A stretch of 64,000 nucleotides of DNA. It comes from Linnemannia hyalina (taxonomy: Eukaryota; Mortierellomycota; Mortierellomycetes; Mortierellales; Mortierellaceae). Made by a program: the position numbers and the translations under genes. Of the stretch, positions 56,333-64,000 are shown one piece after another. Each line of letters starts with the position of its first letter. Position 1 is the first letter of the stretch. Where the stretch lies: NCBI GenBank assembly GCA_019671135.1, contig JAHRHY010000015.1, positions 1,364,001-1,428,000 of the forward strand. The letters are read 5' to 3'. A model generated the notes under the pieces. It saw only the letters and a list, made by a program, of their open reading frames with translations, was not told the DNA's origin and made no database searches.

Positions 56333-59300
56333 ATGGGCAACAAACCCTCAAAACAACCAGGTCCGCATGCTACTAGCGATGCTGGCAAAGCCAATGACAC
56401 CCACCGCGTCAGGAGGCGCGACGTAATCCGTGATATCTTCGGCTTCTCCAGATCCAAGACAAAAGAGGTCGATGCCACGGCCACTAACCAGGCAGTGAGT
56501 ACTCAAACCCCTCCTCATGTTGTAGGACCACTTACTGCATCCTCAGCCAGTGACGTTCACCCAGTTGCCGACCAAGCTGTCATTTCCACGCCTCCTGTTG
56601 ACAAGTCCCTGCCTGCACCTGTTAAAACCAAGAGGATGTCGAACATCTTTCTCGAGAACTTGGCTGCACCTATGATGAAGATTGAGTTGCCTGCCGTCCA
56701 GGATCGCATTGAGGTCACCCAGCAGTTGGCCTATTGTAATGCCTTGCTTCTCCATGGTTCATCTCCTCCCCAGGCCACTGCTGCTGAACTTGAAGAGCAG
56801 GCCCCCGATCCCGCCATAACACTGCAGACGAACCCAAACCTCGACAAGAAGGAACTTGATTGGCTTGCAGAGATGGACAAGAACTTGCCTGCAAAGGAAC
56901 GTATCTCCTGGCTGGGAACACGCATGGTCGACGAGTTTGCCAAAGATGTCCTCAAAGACTCGACTGAGATTGCCGAGATTGTCCTTCTTGGCCCTGTCTT
57001 GGACAAGGAGACTTACCGCAGCCTGCTGTCATGCACCATCACCGCATTCGAGCAATCCGTTCTTCTGAATGTTGATCTCCTGCAAGGCCTTGTTCAGCTC
57101 GTCCAAGTGGCCCCTCCTGACTCTCTGGTCTCGGACGACTTGGTCAAGATCCTCCGAGTCCTTAGGATTTGCTTGCAGGACACCCACCAGCAGTCCTCGG
57201 TGCACCCTTTTCATCTCACGTTGGCACTGTCGCGACTTCTTGACGTGATGGCAGAGCACAAGGTCAAGGATTTGAACCGCGTCGAGGATCATGAGCCTCT
57301 GTCGGGAATCTTGTCAGGACTGAAGGGTAGCTCGGATCCATACCTGATGTACCAAGCTTGCTATGCGTTCCAGGCGCTGCAATATGTCCCTGATGATGAG
57401 AGCGCTCTTCAATCAGTTCTTCGACATGGGACTGGAGTTGTAAATGGCCTCATCCAGGTTTCTGGTGTATTTAAGCTGGATCTAGGAGCAGTTCTTGAGG
57501 GTCTAAGCAACCTTCAAGAAGCACTCGGTGGGATCATGGTAGTTGCCAGAGATGTTTACAAGGGTATGAACTCTGTGATGGAGAGCGGCCGCGGAGTTCT
57601 GGATGGTCTCAAGGAAGGATTCTCTGAAGGAAAGAAGCGTCCATGGTACGCAGCCATCCGTGTTGCTCAGGCTCTTCTCCAAGCTGGCCAGTTGATGGAT
57701 CTCAACCAACTCATATACGAGGCACCTTGTCGTGGTGACCCCTTGTTCCAATGGGGTATCTGCCAACTTCTGGGAGAGATGGCATCCGATGTCATGTGGG
57801 ATATCAATGTCCGCCTGCAAGCCGTCGTCCTTCTCGGAGACCTGTACAAGAACGATTCACAGTGGGGGGAGGATGAGAGCGTCAAGACCTGGATGGTTAA
57901 CATTATTGGCCAACTAAGTACCGTTTCTGACCAGATCGTCAAGACCATCGTCATTGCCTTACTCAGAGACATCCACCAGGATCAAGGCACCAGCACCCGA
58001 CTTCCTTACCCACTGAGGAGCCGTCTTCCTCCGCCTAAATCGTCTCCAATCCTGGCCCGCGTTCAAAACATTACACCACTCGAATACGGTTTGTCCCAAT
58101 ATCAACTCCAGCGAAAACAGCAGCACCACCAGACGGTCTATATCCCACCGTTGGCGAAACCTAGTCTGAAGGCCAAAGATGAGGATGTCTTCCCTCTGCT
58201 GGAGAAAGTCCTAGAGTTCCTGGCAAGTGAGCGACAAGTGATGTTGGTACTGGGGGACTCTGGGTCTGGCAAGTCGACATTCAACCGCCATCTCGAACAT
58301 CGACTCTGGACCGATTACAAGCAGGGTGGACCTATCCCCCTGTTCATCAACCTTCCCGCCATCGACCGGCCAGATCAGGATTTGATCGCCAAGCATCTGC
58401 GGGCCAACAATTTCAGCGAAGACCAGATCCAAGAGATGAAGCAGCACCGCCAACTCGTACTCATCTGCGATGGGTACGACGAGAGTCAGCAACAGGGCAA
58501 CCTTCATCGAAGCAACGCTCTGAACCAGCCAGGACAGTGGAACACCAAGATGGTCATCAGTTGTCGCACCCAGTTCCTCGGATCCGACTACCTCATTCGG
58601 TTCAAGCCGCAGCCCACAGACCGATACGCCTCTGGTTCTCAGGATGTCTTCCAAGAAGCTGTCATCACCCCCTTCTCCAAGGATCAGGTCGAGAGCTATG
58701 TCGAGCAGTATGCCCAAGATTCACAGACGGCGCTTTTATTCAGAAACCAGAACCAGTCTGCCTGGTCTTCGGAGGAGTACATGTACAAGTTGTCGGCCAT
58801 CCCCAATATCATGGATCTCGTCAAAAACCCATTCTTGCTCACTCTCGCTCTCAAGGCTCTGCCTGGCCTGGTCGCTTTGAACAAGGATCTTGCGAGCATT
58901 CGCATCACCCGCGTTCGTCTTTACGATATGTTTGTCGACCAATGGATGGAGACGAACCGACTACGCATCCAACCCAACACGCTGAGCCAGAAGGACCTGG
59001 AGGCATACACCCCTATGGAGAACGATTTTATCGGGTACGGCGTTGACTACCTGCTACGTTTGGCTGCGGCCATTTTCAGGGAGCAGGGCGGCAAGCCGGT
59101 TGTTCAGTACAACCATCTACTGGAAAGGAACTCTTGGAAGGCGGAGTTCTTTGGACCTGATCCCCAAGCCAAATTGCTCCGTGAGGCCTCCCCGTTGACT
59201 CGCACCGGCAACCAGTTCCGGTTCGTACATCGATCCGTGCTGGAATATCTCCTCTCCCGCGTCATCTACAACCCGGTCGAGACTGTGGAGAAAGTCATGG

Positions 59301-61750
59301 ATCCAGAATCTGAGATCGCACCCCCCACCGTCCTCTTGTCGGACGGCAACGGCCCCTTGTTCCAAAAGGACCTACTTGCTGAGCCATCCATCATCCAGTT
59401 CCTGTGCGATCGGGTCAAGTCGACCCCTGATTTAGAGCAACAACTTCGCGCTGTGATCGATCTGTCCAAGACCGACCTCAGCGCTGCGATTGCTGCCACT
59501 AACGCCATAACGATTCTCGTCCGGTCTGGTTTGACCTTCCACGGTGCCGATCTCCGTGGCGTCAGGATCCCTGGTGCCGACCTTTCCGGTGGTCAGTTTG
59601 ACTATGCGCAGTTCCAAGGAGCAGACTTGAGGGATGTCAATCTTTTGAGAAGTTGGTTGCGAGAGGCGGATTTGAGCGGCGCAACGATGGATGGTGTCCA
59701 GTTTGGGGAACTCCCGTACCTGGAGTTGGAGAAGGATGTGGGTGCCTGTGCCTACACGTCTAATGGAAGACTGCTTGCCGTGGGTGCAATTAGTTGGAGA
59801 ACCGGTGCTAGCATTGGCATTTACGACACCTCAGCATGGACGAGAACCTATTCCTTTACAGGACCGGATAACATGGTAACTATGGCATTTTCACCCGATG
59901 GCACAAGGGTCGTGTTTGGAGGGTTTGGTGGGACGGTTAGGCTGTGGGATTGTGCCAGCGGCGAAGAGATGTTCGTCATGGAAGGGCACCAGGATTATGT
60001 GAACTCCGTTGCCTTTTCTCCCTGTGGCAAGCAAATCGCCTCATCCAGTGGTGACAAGACAGTACGAGTGTGGGATTCTCGGACCGGGGAGAGTGTCTTT
60101 GTCTTGGAGGGTCACACGGACTATGTCAGAAGCGTCAAGTATTCTCCGAGCGGAGAGTGGCTGGTGTCGGGCGGTTCTGATGATACGATTCGGTTTTGGA
60201 ACTCGGAGACTGGAGAAGTAGGGATTGTTTTGGAGCCTTCCTTGGGTGAGGTTTGGACTCTTGCCTTTTCTACTGATGGACGGTGGATTGCTTCTGGTCA
60301 TGTGGGGGGTGGATTGCAACTTTGGCACGCGGAGTCTGGAGAGCCAGGTCCTGTCTTGCATGGCCATACCGGAGACCTTACGGGTATTGCGTTTTCTCCA
60401 AACAGCCGGTGGATCGCTTCATCCAGCCTGGACGGAACAGTGAGACTATGGGACGCGTCGACAGGCACTCCCATTAACAAGCTGTCAGGCCACATGGCAG
60501 AAGTGAACGATGTCGTCTTTTCTCCAGATGGCCTTCAAATCGCATCGGGTGGGAAGGACAACAGAGTGCGACTGTGGGATGTTGACTCTATTTTGACGTC
60601 GAGTGTTCAACAACAGGATCAACTGGAAGCTATACAAAGGACGATGTACTCCCCGAATGGTCAAGCTATCCTCGTGTTCGGCAGCAACTATACCAGGAGC
60701 AGCCAAACCGTCCTGCAATGGGATTCTATAACAGGAGCGCCCGTACCACTTTCGATCGAGTTACCTGAATCTCGATCAGTCATGTCCGTGTCATATTCAT
60801 TAGACGGCATCCCAACCGCAGCCGTCGATCAAGACGAAACTCTTCAATTGTGGGAGCTTCAGGAAGGAGGACGAAAGACTACTTTGGAAGGCTCATGGTC
60901 GGCGAATTACGTTACCGTGTCGCCTTGCTGTCGCTGGATCGTGTCTGCTAACCTGTACAACACCGTGGTGCTGTGGGACCTTGCCAGCACTCAACAGAAG
61001 CACGTACTTATTGAGTATGGCGGAGACGATGGCGAGATGATCAATTGCTTGGTATTCTCGGCGACCGGACATCAGCTCGCAGTCGGAACTGGTTCTGGCA
61101 GCATCTGGCTCTTTGACCCTCAATCGAAAGGTCTGATAATGTCCAAGTCGATACTTGTGGGTATTGGGGCGATGTCGTTTTCGCCAGACGGCCAGCAGCT
61201 TGCAGTAGGAACCACTGCTTCCTGGATCAATTTTTGGAGCTTACAGTCAGAAGAGCGTGCTATCGACCTGATGGGACACGCAGGATGTGTGAATAGCATT
61301 GCTTACTCACCTTGCGGTGAATGGATTGCTTCCGGCAGTTGGGACAAAACAGTTCGAGTCTGGCGCAGGCGGCAACCACCAGGCGATGCGGAGAACTGGT
61401 CATGTGTCTCGACGGTCTGTAGTTACTTTGATATGGTCCTTGACATTGCCTGGAGTCCGACCGTCCCTATGGAGTTTGTCACCGGTTGCAGAGACGGATC
61501 TGTCCGAGTCTGGCGAGTGTCGAGCGATGGTGGGGATGTTGTCGTCAAGCTACTCTGGGGTACCAATCTTGCGGTTCTCAACGCCGAGGGTCTTGTGCTC
61601 AAGGGTACGATTGGTCTTAGTCCGATGCAAAAGAAGTTGTTGGTCCAGAGCGGTGCCATTGATGACTCTCTGACGGAAGGAGGCGAACAAGACGATTATA
61701 CGAGCTCTGGTGGAGATGAATCTGATGATGAGGAGCCGTTGAAAGCATAA
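56333..61750 (+). CDS. NLR-E: ARM-like/NACHT/pentapeptide/WD40 receptor, myristoylation-type start (1805 aa)
   Basis: The start MGNKPSKQ is the same myristoylation-type signal as in NLR-A. The helical domain is conserved. NACHT: GDSGSGKST at 641-649, LICDGYDES, VISCRTQFL and FVHRSVLEYLLSR, the subtype of NLR-A and NLR-B. The pentapeptide linker carries small changes (GVRIPGADLSG). About 14 WD40 repeats follow; blades 2-4 are identical in DNA to NLR-A over 338 bp, while blade 5 resembles NLR-D and blade 6 is unique (ASSSLDGTVRLW, NKLSGHMA). The acidic tail is short (DDYTSSGGDESDDEEPLKA). The frame is uninterrupted, so it is likely functional. Confidence 0.85.
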   Translation: MGNKPSKQPGPHATSDAGKANDTHRVRRRDVIRDIFGFSRSKTKEVDATATNQAVSTQTPPHVVGPLTASSASDVHPVADQAVISTPPVDKSLPAPVKTKRMSNIFLENLAAPMMKIELPAVQDRIEVTQQLAYCNALLLHGSSPPQATAAELEEQAPDPAITLQTNPNLDKKELDWLAEMDKNLPAKERISWLGTRMVDEFAKDVLKDSTEIAEIVLLGPVLDKETYRSLLSCTITAFEQSVLLNVDLLQGLVQLVQVAPPDSLVSDDLVKILRVLRICLQDTHQQSSVHPFHLTLALSRLLDVMAEHKVKDLNRVEDHEPLSGILSGLKGSSDPYLMYQACYAFQALQYVPDDESALQSVLRHGTGVVNGLIQVSGVFKLDLGAVLEGLSNLQEALGGIMVVARDVYKGMNSVMESGRGVLDGLKEGFSEGKKRPWYAAIRVAQALLQAGQLMDLNQLIYEAPCRGDPLFQWGICQLLGEMASDVMWDINVRLQAVVLLGDLYKNDSQWGEDESVKTWMVNIIGQLSTVSDQIVKTIVIALLRDIHQDQGTSTRLPYPLRSRLPPPKSSPILARVQNITPLEYGLSQYQLQRKQQHHQTVYIPPLAKPSLKAKDEDVFPLLEKVLEFLASERQVMLVLGDSGSGKSTFNRHLEHRLWTDYKQGGPIPLFINLPAIDRPDQDLIAKHLRANNFSEDQIQEMKQHRQLVLICDGYDESQQQGNLHRSNALNQPGQWNTKMVISCRTQFLGSDYLIRFKPQPTDRYASGSQDVFQEAVITPFSKDQVESYVEQYAQDSQTALLFRNQNQSAWSSEEYMYKLSAIPNIMDLVKNPFLLTLALKALPGLVALNKDLASIRITRVRLYDMFVDQWMETNRLRIQPNTLSQKDLEAYTPMENDFIGYGVDYLLRLAAAIFREQGGKPVVQYNHLLERNSWKAEFFGPDPQAKLLREASPLTRTGNQFRFVHRSVLEYLLSRVIYNPVETVEKVMDPESEIAPPTVLLSDGNGPLFQKDLLAEPSIIQFLCDRVKSTPDLEQQLRAVIDLSKTDLSAAIAATNAITILVRSGLTFHGADLRGVRIPGADLSGGQFDYAQFQGADLRDVNLLRSWLREADLSGATMDGVQFGELPYLELEKDVGACAYTSNGRLLAVGAISWRTGASIGIYDTSAWTRTYSFTGPDNMVTMAFSPDGTRVVFGGFGGTVRLWDCASGEEMFVMEGHQDYVNSVAFSPCGKQIASSSGDKTVRVWDSRTGESVFVLEGHTDYVRSVKYSPSGEWLVSGGSDDTIRFWNSETGEVGIVLEPSLGEVWTLAFSTDGRWIASGHVGGGLQLWHAESGEPGPVLHGHTGDLTGIAFSPNSRWIASSSLDGTVRLWDASTGTPINKLSGHMAEVNDVVFSPDGLQIASGGKDNRVRLWDVDSILTSSVQQQDQLEAIQRTMYSPNGQAILVFGSNYTRSSQTVLQWDSITGAPVPLSIELPESRSVMSVSYSLDGIPTAAVDQDETLQLWELQEGGRKTTLEGSWSANYVTVSPCCRWIVSANLYNTVVLWDLASTQQKHVLIEYGGDDGEMINCLVFSATGHQLAVGTGSGSIWLFDPQSKGLIMSKSILVGIGAMSFSPDGQQLAVGTTASWINFWSLQSEERAIDLMGHAGCVNSIAYSPCGEWIASGSWDKTVRVWRRRQPPGDAENWSCVSTVCSYFDMVLDIAWSPTVPMEFVTGCRDGSVRVWRVSSDGGDVVVKLLWGTNLAVLNAEGLVLKGTIGLSPMQKKLLVQSGAIDDSLTEGGEQDDYTSSGGDESDDEEPLKA

Positions 61751-62058
61751 ATAATAGACATATTTTCTTTTCATGAGTGACCGATGGTGCAAAATATAAG
61801 AGAGGAAAATGTGCCACCTCGGCTCTCGATGGTCCGTGATACCAATGTTCAATGAAGGATGCTGTCTCCTTGCCCTTGGTTCTGTTAGTTCTGTTGCTGC
61901 CACTGACAAACAAACCTTTCTTTTTCCATATCTCGAAAGTCATAATTGAAAGGAGAGACAGTTCTGTCAAGGAAATAATATAACCTGCCTTTTTTTTTTC
62001 CAAACAATGGTGATCGACATCTTTGAGGACGATCACTCAACAAGTCAGCGCAACACTG
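61751..62058. repeat. NLR-E 3' flank, right edge of the array
   Basis: Matches the flanks after NLR-A and NLR-D up to about CAGCGCAACACTGTAT near 62058, then becomes unique. No gene. Confidence 0.65.
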
Positions 62059-62207
62059 TATCAATCTGAAACGAAGAAACTTTTTTTCAGTCTCAGATAG
62101 CCCACTCAAGGCAATCATTCACCCATCACTATCACTCCCCATTTATTATTCATCCATCCATCCTTCACTCCCTTCCTTCCTCCATCTCCCAACCGCCCTT
62201 CAACTCC

Positions 62208-63884
62208 TCAAGCGTCATAATAATAACAACTAGTCTTCTCCAGAATCTTCTCCCGGATCTCCCCCCACCGCTCCCAGGGCTGCCGAACAGTCTCCCACTG
62301 CGTCGCAGAATAATTCATCACCGCCTGGAACTGTCGCTCGCTCAAGAGGCCCTCCGGATCCAGACCTCGCAAGATCATCTCCTTCAGTTCCCACGGCAGC
62401 GCTGCCAGACTTCCTCCTCTTGTTTGCTGTTGTTGATCTTGTTGTTCGGGGTGTTGGGAAGATTCTGGTCCTTGGATGGCGGAGGATTTAAAGTCGGTGG
62501 CGAGGGGTGGGGTGGGTAGTCCAGTTTGCAATGATATTAAACATGCCGTAGAAGTCGTCGTATCTGAAGTCGAATCTAGTGGAGAAATAAGGGTGTTGTG
62601 GTTGCTGTGTCCTGCTCCAGAGCCAAGTGTCAACTCCATCGTCGTAGGTCGCACCGCAATCGTCAGTCCTGCTTCCGCCGCCTCCTTCTGTGTTGAAATC
62701 GTCACCGGCGGCACACGTCGTTTAGGATCCTCCTTGGCGAACATCAGGACTCGTGCAACGGCCAAGATTTCAAAGCACAGCGTGCGCATGTTGCCTGTAC
62801 GCTTGTAGTTGTGACGGACATAGGTCTTGAGCGACATTTGGGCCCGCGCAGTTTGGTGCCGTTCTCGTGCAAGGCTCTCTTCATGCGCGGCGGCGGTGAC
62901 GGGTGCTGGTGCTAGTGGTAAGACTAGCAGCGGAGGTGGCGGCGTAAATATCGTGGTGGCAGCGGTCGGCACTGGAGCATCAGTAGGAGCGTTGGCAGGA
63001 ACTTGAAGCGGTAAGGCCAAGGCAGCATAAGTAGGCGCCAAGACTTCTCCAACTTGTGTCGAGGCGACAGGTTCATTGATACTGGGTAGCTCTTCCTGTG
63101 GATAATACTGCGTCTCGACTGCAACAGTTGCAGCGTTCTGGTAGTACTGCTGCTGCTGTTGGTGGAACGGCATATCCATGTACAGTCCTGTCCCCTCATT
63201 CCCGGCCATACGGTGGTGGTCTTGCTCTACCGTCAACGTCAGATGCAACAAGGACGTATTCGTCCGCATCGCCGCCAACATCGCCTCCAACCCAGCCCTA
63301 CTAAACTCGACCTCATTCTCCGACAGATCCAGTTCTTCAAGGTAGCTGTTTAAACAGAGACCCTGACTCAGCGCCAAGATACCCATATCACCAACACAAT
63401 TCCGTCCGAGGCCCAGAACTCGCAGCGACCGGTTCACACTCAACTTGATGGCGAGCTTCAAGACCCCCGTATCGGTGAGCTGACAGTCATAGAGGTTGAG
63501 CGAGACGACAGGGCAATGGTGAGACTTGAGTGCCTCGGCCAGGTACGGGACACCGACATCTGTGACCTTGGCACCGCGCAGGTCCAGGTGTGTGATCCTC
63601 GATTGGGACAGGACCAGGATCTTGCAGAGATCGACACCGCCGGCAAATGTCAGGGGGTTGGCTTCCATGTTGATTTCCTTGAGTGTCAGCTCGTTGGATT
63701 CAAAGGCGGCGAGGATGGTGGACGCGCCCCAGTCCGAGATCTTGTTAAAGGACAGATCGAGCTGGACGATGCTGGTGCCGAGGATAATCTTGGCGATGGA
63801 GATGCAGCCTACGTCGTTGATGTCGTTGTTGGATAGGTCGAGTCGACGGATGTTACACGCCTTGTCCTTCTGCAACCTCACCAT
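62208..63884 (-). CDS. Leucine-rich-repeat protein with F-box-like C-terminus (558 aa, probably 5'-partial)
   Basis: From the ATG at 63884 the first about 210 residues are seven ribonuclease-inhibitor-type leucine-rich repeats (RRLDLSNNDINDVGCISIA, VQLDLSFNKISDWG, EELDLSENEVEFSRAG). A Gln/Pro/Ala/Thr-rich linker follows, then a helical block (NMRTLCFEILAVARVLMFAK). A C-terminal F-box-like motif (LAALPWELKEMILRGL) could link it to an SCF ubiquitin ligase. The repeat block starts at once and the sequence just upstream reads ACATATAG|ACGATG, an acceptor-like site, so earlier exons probably lie beyond the window. It may be a cytosolic sensor or substrate receptor; its partners are unknown. It lies next to the NLR array but is single-copy here. 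Confidence 0.75.
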   Translation of the reverse strand: MVRLQKDKACNIRRLDLSNNDINDVGCISIAKIILGTSIVQLDLSFNKISDWGASTILAAFESNELTLKEINMEANPLTFAGGVDLCKILVLSQSRITHLDLRGAKVTDVGVPYLAEALKSHHCPVVSLNLYDCQLTDTGVLKLAIKLSVNRSLRVLGLGRNCVGDMGILALSQGLCLNSYLEELDLSENEVEFSRAGLEAMLAAMRTNTSLLHLTLTVEQDHHRMAGNEGTGLYMDMPFHQQQQQYYQNAATVAVETQYYPQEELPSINEPVASTQVGEVLAPTYAALALPLQVPANAPTDAPVPTAATTIFTPPPPLLVLPLAPAPVTAAAHEESLARERHQTARAQMSLKTYVRHNYKRTGNMRTLCFEILAVARVLMFAKEDPKRRVPPVTISTQKEAAEAGLTIAVRPTTMELTLGSGAGHSNHNTLISPLDSTSDTTTSTACLISLQTGLPTPPLATDFKSSAIQGPESSQHPEQQDQQQQTRGGSLAALPWELKEMILRGLDPEGLLSERQFQAVMNYSATQWETVRQPWERWGEIREKILEKTSCYYYDA

Positions 63885-64000
63885 CGTCTATATGTAATGT
63901 AAAGTGATGTTCGCAAAAAGGTTGTGTGAGGCCCAGAAGCATTTGGAAGTAATTTCACCGCTAAATAATAGCGCGTATCGCAAATTCAAATGACATGACA

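Larger units (their letters stand above)
14405..62058. repeat. Decayed tandem array of PCYOX1-NLR units
   Basis: The block starting near 14405 (ATATCCCCTGCTTTCCCTGC) recurs near 24936 and 52277. Each time it leads through the same promoter-like segment into a PCYOX1 gene or remnant, and then through a shared leader into an NLR gene. The NLR 3' flank (GCATAAATAA, ATGAGTGACCGATGG) recurs after NLR-A, NLR-D and NLR-E and stops matching near 62058, marking the right edge. Units differ by deletions and insertions. The unit holding NLR-C and the left part of the NLR-D unit have lost most of the PCYOX1 portion. The repeat unit is about 9-10 kb. Confidence 0.8.

Overview
The window looks like nuclear DNA of an early-diverging filamentous fungus, most likely Mortierellomycota (Mortierella, Linnemannia or Podila type). 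This is inferred from intron-rich genes with short GT-AG introns, C/T-rich promoters, and the ARM-like/NACHT/pentapeptide/WD40 and LRR families present. No database search was possible, so the taxon is an inference.

Region 1 (1-14.4 kb) is single-copy DNA. It holds about 3.3 kb without a gene, then a two-exon gene for an unknown 713-residue protein with a 1.97 kb intron (3468-7575, +). Next is a nine-exon minus-strand gene (7949-12085) whose spliced product of about 1003 aa resembles the Fanconi-anaemia core-complex protein FAAP100/FANCB, and then a single-pass membrane protein gene (12937-13941, +).

Region 2 (about 14.4-62.06 kb) is a decayed tandem array. The ancestral unit is a prenylcysteine oxidase (PCYOX1-like) gene followed by a giant NLR-type gene. 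One PCYOX1 copy is intact (15005-17452) and three are broken. Five NLR copies occur: NLR-A (18696-24134), NLR-B (28873-34230), NLR-C (35401-39138, a truncated and frameshifted pseudogene), NLR-D (46462-51927) and NLR-E (56333-61750). The four full copies are about 1.8 kb-codon proteins: a short N-terminus (myristoylation-like in A and E only), a nearly invariant helical ARM-like domain, a NACHT ATPase, a pentapeptide-repeat linker, about 14 WD40 repeats (two propellers) and an acidic tail. Differences between copies concentrate at the exposed face of the WD40 blades, as expected for recognition receptors under diversifying exchange. NLR-D carries a different NACHT cassette, and NLR-A and NLR-E share a 338-bp identical WD40 tract, so the array exchanges segments.

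Region 3 is mobile DNA inside the array, between NLR-C and NLR-D. It contains a decayed DDE (Harbinger-like) transposase fragment and a 4.1 kb hAT element (40271-44384) with inverted ends, subterminal repeats, an 8-bp target duplication and a decayed transposase. The hAT element sits inside a minus-strand reading frame that rejoins exactly in frame when the element and one target copy are removed.

Region 4 (62.2-64 kb) is single-copy again: a minus-strand leucine-rich-repeat protein with an F-box-like C-terminus, probably continuing beyond the window.

Taken together, the array reads as an innate-immunity or allorecognition-type receptor cluster diversified by tandem duplication, cassette exchange and transposon activity. 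The role is inferred from architecture, not demonstrated.
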